Below are positions 23,056-34,873 of a stretch of 64,000 nucleotides of DNA, in pieces. Made by a program: the position numbers and the translations under genes. The DNA lies in NCBI GenBank assembly GCA_032719365.1, contig CM064874.1, forward strand, positions 41,690,271-41,754,270, written 5' to 3'. The notes beneath the pieces were generated by a model. It worked only from the letters and a program-made list of their open reading frames with translations. It was not told the DNA's origin and ran no database searches. Origin of the DNA: Prinsepia uniflora (Eukaryota > Streptophyta > Magnoliopsida > Rosales > Rosaceae). Positions within the stretch are counted from its first letter, which is position 1; each line of letters begins with the position of its first letter.

Positions 23056-26000
23056 TGTCAGGACCCACCCCGATTTCACCCCGAAACCCGAGGTAAATCC
23101 CGCTCCCGTCTGACTCCCCGACGCAAAACTCAAGTAAAACTCACTCTAACCCAGTCAAACGCAGGAGTAATTACAAAATATCCCAACCTTATCGTTTACA
23201 GAGCATAGCACTAAATTACAAAGAAAATAAAAACCGATAAAGTACACGCACACAGAAGCCTTTAACTCTCCTAGGATCCCTCACGTCACTTCTATGCCTT
23301 GGACACTGCCTCGACGTCAAGACCCCGCGCTAGCTCCACAACCTGGAGGGCAATTAAACAGAAAATGTGAGTGGACCAGAAAGTACAAAAGTTCAAAAAC
23401 CATTTTATAAGAAAACCGAGTTAAACCCTCCGTTTTGAAACCACATGCATAACCAGCAGTTATAAACACATTAATAAAAGAATCATTCTTAAACATCATA
23501 AGAAACAGAAACACTATAAAATATCATAAGAAACCACAACATGAGTATCAGAAAACTGTATCATAAACCATGAACCTTAACTCATAAATGTCCCGATCAA
23601 ACCTGCTGGATCTATCCGAGTCTTTAAACTCCCGAGTCTTTAAACTCAATCCAGGCCTTAATCATATCCGAGTCTTTAAACTCCCGAGTCTTTAAACTCA
23701 AGGCCTACGGGGGAAAATCAATATATATCCGAGTCTTTAAACTCCCGAGTCTTTAAACTCAATCCGGGTCTTTAAACCCAATCCGGCCGGTCCCCCGTCA
23801 CATATATCCGGGTCTTTAAACCCAATAATCAGATCCAGCAAATCCAATCCCAAAACCATTTGAAAACCATTTACCAATCCACATCCAAACCCGAATCCGA
23901 AATCACTGGTCTGATGCCCTACCGGCATCCAGAACCGTCATTCCGAACCCAAATCCGGAAATTCACTTTCCAACGTTAAAACCAACTTCCATTTCCGAAA
24001 TCCGTTTCTAAAACCACAAACCTTGATCATTGAAATCATGTTCCAAAACCCACTTATAACCATTAGAAATCACTTATCAATTGAAATCCCAAAACCATAG
24101 CATATATTCCAGAAACCAACCATTCCTCGTAAAACCAACCAAACATATTCGATAAACATAAAATCATGATTAAAACCATAAGACAATTATAGAAAACAGT
24201 TATGCATGCTCGAGTTTAGAGAAGAGGTCCACTCACAGTACTGAGCCCTACTCGCGTCCCGAACGTCCAGCCCGTTCCTCGGCTTCCTCGGGAAATCCCG
24301 ATCCTGTCAAACACCGTCAAATTACGTCACTAATACATCTCCCAACACTCTCCTAAATTTCCTCAAAAATCCCCGAACCGAAGACCTAGAACCCCGGGAC
24401 CCTAAACCTTCACCCTCGCGGAACTAAACTCAAACGACTTCCGATTAACCCGAAACCAACTCCATTAAACTCAACACAACTCCTAGACCAAAAGTCAAGT
24501 TGACTGTTTCTCCCAGAACCGCCGCACGCGCCTCCACGCGCCGCCCAAAGTGGCTGCGCGTGGCCCCACGCGCCAGCTACAGTACCGTCTTCAACCCGTG
24601 CTAAACCGGTCGTCGCAGGCTGAACCGGCGAGACTTGATCTCCGCCGTCCGGCCACCAATTCGATCCCTTCTTTCACCTGTAGCTTCATCCTGACCTGCC
24701 CTATCTCTTCCCGTACCCCGTTCACCTCGACACGGCCTCTACACCGTCGACTGAAGCTCGAAATCAAACTGCCTACATCCCCTGTTTCACGACTCCTCAA
24801 CTCCGGTCACCTCCCGTCACGGTGGTGACACCAGACGGTCCCTAAGACCTCACTGAATCTAGACCAACACCCCTATACCGTTGACTCAGCCCCTACCTAC
24901 ACGACTCGCCGTTTGAACCCACGGCCAAAACAGAGTACTGAAGGTCCCTCCGTCGTGCCCTCCACCACCGTGCACCACCCATCACGGCAGCACACTCAAA
25001 CGATCCCTAGGACCATCAGGAGTCTCACCCTAACCTCCAACTCCCTCGACTCTAGCCCTAGACTCACGACTTTCAAATTGAATTTTCACGGCAAAACAGG
25101 GCAAAGAAACCTTACCCTTCGATTGCAGCTCCGCCGTGCGCACTGCCGCCTACCACGGTGGTCGTTGGACTCCTTGCAGTCTCCTCAGCCTCCCCTGGCC
25201 TTGGTTTGCCTCGCCTCACGGCGTAGCCACCACCTCAACCTCACAGCTCCCTGTTTCTCCCCAAAATTCCTCCACACCTCCGCCGTGCCGCCGTGCACGA
25301 TTGCACCTCCAATTCACGGCCACCAGCTCCGCCTTGCCTCACTAACACACTCACAACTCCCTATTTACTCACCCTTACACCCAGATCGATCAACTGATCC
25401 CAAACTCTCACCCTCTGTTCTCTGTGTTTGTCGAAGAACAACACACACACACGGGTTCACCCAAATAGCTAGGACCGTGAACACACAGGATTCCACCAGA
25501 ATCCTCTAGTCCTTCAACACGTGTCACCATCCCTTCACACTTTATCCCATCTGTTTAAACCCCAGCCGTCCATTCTTTTCCTCTGTGCACAAATCCCAAT
25601 GTGCCAAAATGACCAAAATACCCTTCTTTTTAACACATTTTTACGGTTCTACCGAAACTTCCTAGACCCGTAACTCTCACCTCGTAAGTCCGATGAACAC
25701 GTGCCGCCTGTCATCGAACTCAGGACGACAAGAACTATCTAACCATCCTAGGTCAACCTACCAAAACTCGATTATACGAAAAGTCAACTATTCCCCCTAC
25801 TTTACCCAAATTACGGTTAAGCCCTCAACCTTCCGAACATCACAACTTCCTCCTCGGATGTCGGAATCGGGCGTGCCACCAGCCTAAGGATTCGTGACAA
25901 CCTCAACTACGTTCCGGTCACTGGTCAATCCCCAATTGACCACCCGAAATAAAAGTCAACATTTTTGCCCAAAGCAGGGGGCAAAATCGTCATTCTAGGT

Positions 26001-26095
26001 TCCCGGACCCCTCGGGACCACCTAACCCCTGATTAACCTCACTAATCACACCTTAATCACTCTACTAATCCCAATTCTCGGGACGGGTTGTTACA
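23056..26095 (-). mobile_element. Solo gypsy LTR in the copia pol gene, TSD ATTTA
   Basis: On the plus strand it runs TGTCAGGACCCACCCC to CGGGTTGTTACA, the inverted family LTR, 3,040 bp. ATTTA flanks it at 23051-23055 and 26096-26100. It lies inside the copia element, so it is younger than that insertion. The 198-codon ORF at 24913-25509 falls in a C-rich LTR block that is not conserved as coding in sister LTRs. Confidence 0.95.
23614..23825 (-). repeat. Hairpin array GAGTCTTTAAACTC / GGGTCTTTAAACCC
   Basis: Six copies of GAGTCTTTAAACTC and two of GGGTCTTTAAACCC, each an inverted repeat (GAGT with ACTC, GGGT with ACCC). They are separated by short CA- and CCGG-rich spacers. The two forms differ by matched changes in both arms. 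Confidence 0.9.
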
Positions 26096-26099
26096 ATTT

Positions 26100-27180
26100 A
26101 TATGTATTCGCGGTAGCTACCGAAATAGTAACTAGAAAAAAAAAATCAAACCTTATTCCGTTGATGATTGCATTCCAACGTAAAGAAGACTGACCAAATC
26201 GAAAGAACCAATCCAGATCGAGTTAGATTCCTTGAGAAAAAGGAAGGTGTTTGGACCTATAGTTCCCACACCTCCCCATGTTAAACCTGCAGGATTTAAA
26301 TGGGTGGTCATAAGGAAGCGTAATGAGGAAAATGAGATTATGAGATGTACAAGTAATTTAATGGTGCACAGTTTTCTCAACGCCCTGAGATTGATTACGA
26401 GGAGACGTATTCTCTCGTAATGAACGTCATAACGTTCCCCTACCTTATCAGTTTGCTAGTTTTTAGAAAACTAAATATGCAGCTTATGGACGTTGTTACT
26501 GTTTATCTCTATGGGGATCTGAATATAGAGATATGTTTGAAAGTTCCTGAATGACTTAAAATACTTGATGCAAATAATTCCAGAACACAGAACACACTCT
26601 CTATTCGTTTGAGGTGTTCACTTATGGATTGAGATAATCCGGACGGATGTGGTATAACCGTCTAAGTGAGTATTTGATCAGAGTGGGATAACCAAGAATA
26701 CCCATGCGTGTTTATCAAGAAAACAAGATCCGAATTTGCTTTTGATTGGTATTCCAGAAGAAATCAAAGAAACTGCTAAGCACTTGAAGTTGGATTTTGA
26801 AATGAAGGACCTTGGGAGAACGAAATTCTGTCTCGACCTGGAGTTCGAGTACCGTGCATATGAAGTTTTGATTCTATCGATTAAATCACATCTAGAATAT
26901 GTTGATACTACATCCCGAAGATGTTGAGACGCTTAATGAGGATAAAACAAAACCTTCAAGCACACCCATGATCATATGTAGTCTAGACCCTGAAAGGACC
27001 CATCAAAGAGATAATGAGACCAGTAGTTTCATATCTAAATGCAATAAGAGCGTTATTGTACTTGATTCAAATGCACTAGACCGGACATTTCATCCACTGT
27101 GAACTTGCTAGCTACATTCAATTCTGCGCCAACACGCTGCCATTGGAATAGCATAAAAGACATTTTCCAATACCATAATG
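26100..27180 (+). pseudogene. Broken copia reverse transcriptase
   Basis: After the solo LTR, pol resumes. VFGPIVPTPPHVKP...FKWVVIRKRNE at about 26248-26325 is the conserved start of a copia RT. LMDVVTVYLYGDLN-like sequence is near 26490, LSEYLI near 26660, and the C-terminal part (GIPEEIKETAKHLKLDFEMKDLG) at 26743-26820. The YVDD catalytic box expected just before LLIGIPEE is missing, apparently by a small deletion near 26730. Stops and frameshifts break it into at least four frames, so it cannot encode an active enzyme. Confidence 0.88.
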
Positions 27181-27665
27181 GTATGTGAGATATGGGTTTA
27201 CTCTATCCCTATGCATCGAGGAATGAATAAAAACTCTCATTGGCCCTCGGAATGATGCATTTCTTTATTGGGTATACTGATGCAGTCTATCTATCAAACC
27301 CACATAAGATATGTTCCCAAAATGGTTATGTCTTTACCATTGGGAACACGGTAATATCATGGAGGTCTAAGAAATAGACCCTTATTGTTACGTCTTCAAA
27401 TTATGCAAAGATTCTAGCTCTTCACGGAGCAGCTCATGAATGTATATGGCTAAGAACCATTACAGGGCATATTCAAAGCACTTGTGGACTGCATACCACT
27501 ACTAATGAACCTAAGATTATCTACTAAGATAATACTTCCTCCATCAATCAGATGAAGATTAGTTTCATTATAGGAGACATCAACAAGCCATCATCCAATG
27601 CAACATTCCAGAAGCATGTTCATGATATTGGCTTAGGTAGACTGGCTGATCTACCAAGTTCTTAA
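27181..27665 (+). pseudogene. Broken copia RNase H
   Basis: GYTDAVYLSNPHK near 27264-27306, then SQNGYVFTIGNTVISWRSKK near 27316-27375 and a YAKILALHGAAHE block near 27400-27440. These match the RNase H domain of copia polyproteins, in order. Several in-frame stops occur (for example TAG after WRSKK). The coding similarity ends near 27665, just before a GGGGGAGTC tract. Confidence 0.85.
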
Positions 27666-28196
27666 TTTTAGGGGGAGTCGATATCAGGTGGAGTATCCCG
27701 AAGCATACCAAGTATCCAGAAGTATACTGAGTATCCCAAAGCATATTCTCATGATCATCGTGTACTCTTTTGTCCTACGACCAGGGTTATTTTGTCTCAT
27801 TGAGTTTTGTTACCTGGCTAGGTTTTAACGAGGCACACTTTTGGTATGGTCACCCCATTAATAATGCATCTTGAAGATGCCATCATTCAACTCATATGCA
27901 TTTGCTCATCTTTTCTCTTCGACCACGGGTTTTTCCTACTGGGTTTACCGGGCAAGGTTTTGGTGTAGCAGCTCTAATGCATTTTTATTTCAAGGACGTC
28001 CTATCTACAAATGTTCCAGAAGATACAACTTCAACTACCACAAAAATCCCGATGTGATCACGAACTGCACGTGTTACACTCTTTTTCCTTCGACCAGAAT
28101 TATTTTTGTCCCACAGGGTTTTTGTCAACTGGCAAGGTTTTAACGAGGCAGCATGTAGGCGCGTAGCCGAGCAGCCATGAAATATCCAAGGGGGAG
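27666..28196 (+). repeat. Copia 3' untranslated block with three diverged repeats and polypurine tract
   Basis: Three units built from TTCGACCA-GGGTT-TTTTGTC and AAGGTTTTAACGAGGCA words lie near 27775-27840, 27917-27965 and 28089-28152. Such CTTCGACCAGGG...TAACGAGGC blocks are common just upstream of the 3' LTR in this kind of copia element. The tract AAGGGGGAG at 28188-28196 abuts the LTR. Confidence 0.75.
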
Positions 28197-28375
28197 TGTT
28201 GTAAATATATCAAAGTGTGTGGCTATTTATGTAATGATATAAAGGGTAATTTAGTCATTTGTAAAGAGGGTAGATAGGTAATCTTTGTGATTTATACTAA
28301 ACCCTAACCATACTTCTATATAAGTGGGTTTAACTAAATGAAATGGGAGATAAGATTTTGATCGTGTTCACAACA
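28197..28375 (+). repeat. 3' LTR of the copia element
   Basis: 179 bp from TGTTGTAAATATATC to TTCACAACA, with TATATAAG at 28317-28324. It is followed by the AATTT target duplication. Confidence 0.93.
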
Positions 28376-29305
28376 AATTTTATATTTTAGTATTATGACT
28401 CATTAAAACGTGACAATTTAGCTTCACCATTAACTATTCCGCTAAAAAATCTGGTAAGTAGTGATGTGTCAAACGTGTGGTACCTACTTTTAAAATTTTT
28501 AATTTTCCACGTAAAATAAAAAATAAATACTGAAAATAAAAATAATTATTAAAAAAGACTTTTGTGAAGCCCAGTTGATTCTTCCTCCTCTCTATTTTCT
28601 CCTTCGTCGCCTTCTTATTCTTCTTCTTTTCTTCCTCATTCTTCCCACAAACACCAACCCGCCAACCCATGGATATGTTGGAATTTCCGAGGCTACTAAT
28701 TTAATAATTTTCAAAAATTGAAAAAAAGGATAAAAAAAATATGGATTTTTTTTAAAAAAAAAATATGGAATTTTTATGAAAAATATCTGGAAAGGTTTGA
28801 AATATATGCATCTTTAATCACAAAAAATTAAGGACACCTTTAGTGATGAATATTTGGATGAAAATTGCTGAAAAAAGACTTTGTAGCGATGCAGATCATC
28901 AATAAAAATTGTGCTCTTCATCTTTAGTGACAAAGAATGCATAGACATGCAAAAACTTTTCAGATTTTTTTTAATCCTTTCTTTCAAGTTTAATCAATTA
29001 TTATGTTAGTTAGTGGCCTTGAAATATTTAACCCTTTCTTTCAATTTTAATCAATTATTATGTTAGTTAGTGGCTTTGGAAATTTCAAAATATTAATGGA
29101 TTGATGTTTATAGGGAAAAAAACAAAGAAGAGAAGAAGAAGAAGAAGAAGAATGAAAGAAAGGAAAAAAAGGAGGAATTTTTTCATTACGATGATCATGG
29201 AAAACAACTTTATTGTTTTAGGTTATTCCATTTCTATGACAAGCTCTCTTCTTATTGCTTGATCACATAATTTCATTAAATTTGTATTTGCACTTGCCCA
29301 CTTTG

Positions 29306-29338
29306 ATGGCGATCAGCAACAAACCTCGCAGACTTCAG
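29306..29338 (+). other. Possible captured first exon inside the MULE-like element
   Basis: ATG followed by ten codons (MAISNKPRRLQ) ends exactly at CAG|GTAATC, a good splice donor. It lies in the MULE interior, with a CT-rich, UTR-like stretch upstream. Mutator-like elements often carry host gene pieces (Pack-MULEs). I do not recognise the parent gene, and eleven codons is weak evidence. Confidence 0.25.
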
Positions 29339-30211
29339 GTAATCCTCTTATGCATTCTCTTCACGCACACGCTAGCTGAAATGAATGTGATAGGATGTTT
29401 GGATTATAAAATGAAAGAAGATAGGTAGATCTTGTTTCTGATTTCTGGATTGAATTGATGGTTGATTGGTCTTTGCAATGATTCAACTATTTCATGCACT
29501 CTAAGTGTCTGTGAAAATGACAATGAGCAAAGCTTGAGAGAAATTCTTGATTTTCATTCTCACCAATCTGTGTGTTATGATTTCTCTTCAATTCATTTGC
29601 AATATAGGAGATTACAATCAGTTAGGAAGTTAGGAGGTCTGTTACAATTCAACATCACATCCAATTACAAGAGGACACCTCACTAAGTCTAGAAGCATGT
29701 GACAACTAGCACTCCTTGCCCCCCAAGTAATCCACCTCACTCACACTTAGTTTGTTAGATCCTAACCATTTTGCACTCCTCACGGGTCATACACTCTTTG
29801 TCCATATTAAGGCACCTCATTGTTGCTCTTAGCATCATTAATCAGTCAAGTAGCTTAGGGTCCAACACACTTTTCCTCACACAAAGGATACTGACCACAA
29901 TATCACCAAAATAATCGTCTAATAGCCCTGATGGAAAATATCATAACCTAGAAGCATAGAAAATCAACTTACAAAATCTGAGAACCCTGGAAGAATTAAC
30001 AAGTTTTTTTTTTTATTTACATGAAAAATAAAAGTTTTAAAAGATAGGTTCCACATGTGACACATCAACACATAACATATTTTTTAAGGGAAAAGTTAGC
30101 GGTGGAGCCAAGTTGTCACGTTTTAAAGAATATATGTTATTAAAATGTACAATTTGAAATATTAGGTAAAATTTCAAAATTACAAGGTACTAAAATGTAA
30201 CATTGTTCAAT

Positions 30212-30865
30212 AATATATCTAGGAAGCTCATATGTTGGTTCCAATCAAAATCTGACATTTGTAAAAAAGTCTACCAATGGACACATTTTGTGGAGATCGA
30301 CATGTCATTTCACCTCATTGCTATATGCAATTGTTAAAGCAGAAATCATACACACTAGAAAAGCCTCCACTATCCCTACAAATAGCAAATAAAAATAAAT
30401 TGAAGTCAATGTTGAAACTCGAGGGGTTGTTCAACTAAGAACTCTCTGATCCTTAAGTCAACTTTGATAGTGAAATTAGAAAATATTTAGAAGTAAGGAA
30501 TGACTTACCTTCAAAGTAAAACAAGCTTCACTATTTATAAGGAAAACTTGTAGACCTCATAGCATTTTGACTAGTTGATGAAATTTGTAATTAATAAATA
30601 TTTTTTTAATAAAATATATTAATAATTGGATATTAATAACAATTAATTCTCAATGAGAATATTATTATTATTATTGTGATTTTAACCCTATTAAATAATA
30701 TATTTATCTCGTAAATATATTACTTAATGTGTGAGTGTTTATGAGCCATTAATGTCATTACCATGGACAATTTCAATTATATAAATTACGGGTCATATGA
30801 CAACTCCACAATTCTATGGTGATTTTGGTTCTAAAAATGCCCCTATATTACTTTGAAATTCAGGG
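30212..30865. other. No gene; one stray tandem-repeat unit
   Basis: 30232-30310 resembles one unit of the 16155-17075 array (CAATCAAAATCTGACATTTG, then ATGGACACATTTTGTGG). This suggests the MULE-like element landed in or beside that array. The rest is AT-rich with an (ATT)n patch near 30661-30675 and no recognisable ORF. Confidence 0.5.
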
Positions 30866-31246
30866 TGTTGATGCACAAAATGTACCAACGAGACTGTAAA
30901 GACATGCACGCACACCAAGACACAAGAACGTACGTAGTTCACCCAAATCGGGCTACGCCCACGGTGTTGCCTCACTCTCATTAATATAATCATGATGTGT
31001 TTGATATAATACAAGTGGTTTAGAGTCTTTAGAGGGAGAAAGTAGAGATAAGGGAGAGAGAGGTCCCTTGAATGAGGGAGGAGGCTCCCTATTTATAGAA
31101 GTTGTATAGGGTTTAGGTTATAGTAATAGTGATGGGCTTTTAAGGCATGGTCCTTGTATGGTCTTTGAGGTCTTCTGGTGGGCCTACTCCGTGGTCCAGT
31201 GTAGTATTTTGACAAGTTCGTTGCTTGGTCAAATGTCATGTCAACA
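30866..31246 (-). repeat. 3' LTR of the reverse-oriented element
   Basis: It aligns over its length with 41091-41474 at roughly 90% identity by eye. A minus-strand TATA motif (TATTTATAG on plus) lies at 31090-31098. Confidence 0.85.
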
Positions 31247-31727
31247 AGTCCCCCAGTTCTTGACTGAGGCGGACTGCCTCGGTTGAGGACTTTTAAGTAA
31301 AGTGTACTGATCGAACAACTCCTCGCTTTTGCATTGCTCCGCTCAGTGTATCATTAGTCCCCCATGTCCTCGATCGAGGTAGGATGCGGAAGAGAAGACA
31401 TCTGGTAGTGTGTTGTACGTCTAAGTGGATTGACGTTGCAGTGATTGCGCTCTGGTAGTCCCCCCAGTGAGTATGGCTCTATGTATGAGCCTAAATTCTT
31501 ACAGGTGATTCTTTTTTGTATCTGTGTGTCAGTCAATATGTGAGCTAAGTTTAGCATTGAAAGTGGTTTTGGTAGTCGACTAGCGTGGTAATGCGCTGAG
31601 CGGAGGCTGAGTTTTGAGTGTAGGCCGAGTATCCATGTACTCAGATGTTGACGTTCGAGGCGAGGCCAAGTGTGTTGAGTAGCTCAATGGTGGGTGGAGC
31701 GAGTGTACGCTCTGTAATATGTGGAGC

Positions 31728-31850
31728 ATCTCGGTATGTTTTGAGCCGATGAGGGTGCTCGGTAATGTGTCGAGCAGTTCGGTAATGTTTCGAACCGATG
31801 TGGGTGCTCGGTAATGTGTCGAGCAGTTCGGTAATGTTTCGAATCGATGT
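31728..31850 (+). repeat. 49-bp tandem array, left part
   Basis: Units of GGTGCTCGGTAATGTGTCGA followed by GCAGTTCGGTAATGTTTCGA, part of the element interior. The array is split by the solo LTR and resumes at 34874. Confidence 0.85.
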
Positions 31851-34800
31851 TGTAACGACCCGTCCCGAATTCCGGGATTAGTTTAGTGACTAATCTTGAT
31901 TAGCGAGGTTGAACGGTGGTTAGTAGGGCGGAATCGGACAAATTGTGCAAAATGACCGTTTTGCCGCTGGTCGTGGGCAAAATGTTGACTTTTTGTTTGG
32001 GCAGTCAAATGGACCTTGACCGATGACCGTGACGTAGTTCGGGACGTCACGAGTTCATAGACAGGTGGCACGTTCGATTCTGACATTCGTAGAGAAAGTT
32101 ATGGTGTTCGGAAGTTGAGGGGTATTTTGGTAATTTGGCTTATTAGGGGCCAAATGTTGACTTTCTGACCGGGAGGTCCGACGTCGATACGAATCCAACG
32201 ACAGGCGGCATGCCGAAATCGGAGATCCGACGATGAAGTTATGGTCAAGGACGTAAAACGCGATTAACCGAGACTCGGAATAAAATAATAATATAATAAT
32301 AAAATCTGACTACTTTAATCCAAACCAATTTGGACCCTTGATGAGTGACACATGTCATCATCTCCTTCCTTCCCTAATTCAGGGATCTTTGCTGGCCATT
32401 TAGGTTAATTAATTATTTCCTCTCCTCAAATCCTCACCCTTCATTTTATATGGAGATTGAATCTGGGCCGTTAGATCTCATTCCTTCTCTCTTTATTTGA
32501 CCAGACTCACATTCCCTCACATTTTCATTTCTTTCAACCCGTGCACTCTCACTCCTTGCACGATCACTCCACCACCTCACAGCCCAGCCTCACACACCAG
32601 TCAGCCTCAGACGAACCCCAGCCACCTTCAGACGCCGGCCACCACCACCACGGCCGCCCTGCACGGCCGGAAACCACCCAGACCCGAGAAGGAAACCAAA
32701 CAACCCGATCAACCCAAATCGATCCAACCGTCCAAACCTTCATACCTGGACTCGAACCAACGTTGGGTTAGGATCAGTGTGACCTTAGGACGACTCAGAC
32801 CACGACTGGGCAGCCCACGGCGGCGGTAAGTCCAGAAACCCGTGAAGACCCGATTTACTTCCCTGCCTTGAAACGTCCGTTTTTGACGTTATGAATGTTT
32901 GTTTGTTTTTGAGACATGTCCTAGGAACCTAGACGACCATTTTGGACCATGAACCACGGCTGGAATCTCGACGAGTCGCCGGAGTTGATGACCTGAGTTC
33001 TCAGCCGATTTTCCCGTCAGTTTTCAGGTAGTTTAATCCACCTAGAAATGAGTTTGGATGTCACAGAACCGTAGAGGAGGTTATGACGAGTCCATAGGAT
33101 CAAACCGCATCAAAAATGGTGGTCTGAAACTCGATCTGTGATCGGGTCAAGCCGCGGGTCGACGGCGACCCGGTTACAGACCCGGTTTCAGAACCCGGTT
33201 ACTGTAGCATGACGTCATCATTGTTGACCTGAATGTTGACCTGTCGCGTGGGGGCGCGTGAAGGGTATTTTGGGGAAACTTCCAACATGACTTTTAATCT
33301 ATTCGATGTAACGGACATTTTGGAATTGGTTTCGTGTCGATCGGACACCGTCTCGATAGTGTTCGGGATGTCCGAAGGTTTTAAATCAAGTTTAAAAATA
33401 AGTAAAAATTCGGGAAAATTACGGGACTTTGATAGGATGTTAATAATGAGGTTAGTGACCCTCTAATGTGATTTGGACAGGATTGGGAGTCCCGGTGATA
33501 GTGGTGTGGCCCGGGAGGGCCGGTGGCACGCGTATCGAGGCACACGGTTAAAACGGTCTGTGAGTGGACTTTGGTTTTATAAATCTTATGCATGCTTAAA
33601 TGTGTTATATGGTTTATATACATGATTTCTATGATGGTATTTGTGAGCATTGATTTTGGGTATGTTGCACTTATTTCGAGGTGTTTTCCGTATTTCACGT
33701 ATATCGGGATTAATGGTTTATTTGTGGTTTTGCGTTTTTGTGGTTAAATAAATAATATGATAAAATGGTTTTTATATTGGAAAGATGAATTCGGGCTTGA
33801 GGCCCACTTGTTTTGGAAATCTCGGACTTGGAGTCCATTTGAGTACGTAAGTCGGGCTGCGGGCCCAGTTGGTTTACAAATCGGGCCGTGGGCCCAGTGG
33901 TTCATAAAGTCGGGCATGAGGCCCAGTTGGATTTAAATGATGATTTCGGGCCAGGGGCCCTATATTTAATAAATGTGGTTTCGGGTCAGGGACCCTAAAT
34001 GGAAATGTGTTGTTTTATGGAGATTCGGGCAGGGCCCATTGTGATGTTGTGAAATGAATTAATAAAAACTGTTTTTCCATATACCATCTGTACACATGGA
34101 TATATGATGGTCTCCTCCAGATGTCTGGGACACTGGGGAAGTCACGGTGCATTGCCTGTGAAGGGTCACCATACGGAGCAGCCGGACCGTATGATGACTC
34201 AAGAGCAGGATTGCTATGATTGACGTCAGGGACGTCAGACATCAGGGATGTCAGATATATGGACCCGGAGAGACCCCGGGCAGCACGCGTAGCTTATGAA
34301 ACCGTGAGACATGACGTCAGGGACGTCTAGCATCAGGGATGCTGGTGATGGTAATGGTAAAATACGATTTAATGAAATGGCTTTCCGGGTGGATTTATGA
34401 TTGTGTGATTTTAATGAATTAATGTTCATTTATGGTAGTGGGTGGTGACCCACATGGTCGTATATGTATGGTGGTGGTATTCCACGGTTTTGGGCTGAGT
34501 TCCCACACTTGGTTTTTGGTTAACGGTTTTTGGGCTAAGGCCCTAAGGGCTCGGTTGAGCAAACGTTTTGGTTACTGGTTTTTGTGGCATGCATACGTTT
34601 TTATTGGAGGGCATAAATGTCTTATAAATGTATTTGATGAACTTACTGGTTTTTGTCCACTCACAGCTTTTGGTTTTAATGCCCTTCAGGTTGATCACGG
34701 ATGCGATTGCAGCAGAGACTGGGACATTGCACACCTCCTCCATCGATCCTTGCGCACTCTGGATGCCCTGTTTGGGCAGTGGCTCTTGGTCATCCTTTGT

Positions 34801-34873
34801 CTGACACCCCTTGTTGGACGGGAGCAGGGCACATTCCATGGTAATCCCGGGGGGATTGGGATGGGTCCTGTCA
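31851..34873 (+). mobile_element. Solo gypsy LTR in a tandem array, TSD GATGT
   Basis: 3,023 bp from TGTAACGACCCGTCCC to GATGGGTCCTGTCA. GATGT is duplicated at 31846-31850 and 34874-34878. The 49-bp array it interrupts continues in phase on the other side. ORFs within (32497-32829, 34432-34911) are LTR sequence with no conserved reading frame in sister LTRs. Confidence 0.96.
33786..34345 (+). repeat. Hairpin arrays: GGGC...GCCC type, then RACRTC-AGG-GAYGTY type
   Basis: First (33787-34035): about eight units such as GGGCttgaGGCCC, GGACttggaGTCC, GGGCtgcGGGCCC and GGGTCaggGACCC. Then at 34222-34343: GACGTC-AGG-GACGTC (34222-34236), GACATC-AGG-GATGTC (34238-34252), GACGTC-AGG-GACGTC (34313-34327) and AGCATC-AGG-GATGCT (34329-34343). 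The AGG loop is constant while both 6-bp arms change together. Confidence 0.92.

Larger units (their letters stand above)
18256..28375 (+). mobile_element. Degenerate Ty1/copia retrotransposon, TSD AATTT
   Basis: LTRs of 176 and 179 bp bound the element, and AATTT is duplicated at 18251-18255 and 28376-28380. In order: 5' LTR; a GTTATCAGCACGAGC primer-site region at 18433; a long non-coding or degenerate leader; GAG-pre-integrase/integrase; RT; RNase H; a 3' untranslated repeat block; the polypurine tract AAGGGGGAG (28188-28196); 3' LTR. Integrase precedes RT, which is the copia order. Stops and frameshifts occur throughout, and the LTRs are about 90% identical by eye, so the insertion is old. 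It is nested in the MULE-like element and hosts a solo gypsy LTR. Confidence 0.93.
18184..30211. mobile_element. Long-TIR Mutator-like element, interrupted by a copia element
   Basis: The left end reads ATTGAGTAAATTACACTTTA. The right end, reverse-complemented from 30211, reads ATTGAACAATGTTACATTTT. Inward, the left arm (18184-18255 joined to 28376-28530) and the right arm (about 29990-30211) stay complementary for about 220 bp, sharing blocks such as AAAACGTGACAA and GATGTGTCA. A 10.1 kb copia element sits in the left arm. The original interior (28531-29989, 1.46 kb) has a CT-rich and a GAA-rich tract, no transposase, and a possible captured exon. A clean 9-bp target duplication is not visible. 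Confidence 0.65.

Noticed and set aside
24913..25509. 198-codon plus-strand ORF, Pro/Ser/Thr-rich
   Set aside because: It falls in a C-rich block of the solo LTR at 23056-26095. Corresponding blocks in other LTRs (for example 32497-32829) have unrelated frames.
18175..30220. 9-bp target duplication of the MULE-like element
   Set aside because: TTAAATAAT and AATATATCT do not match; no duplication could be claimed.
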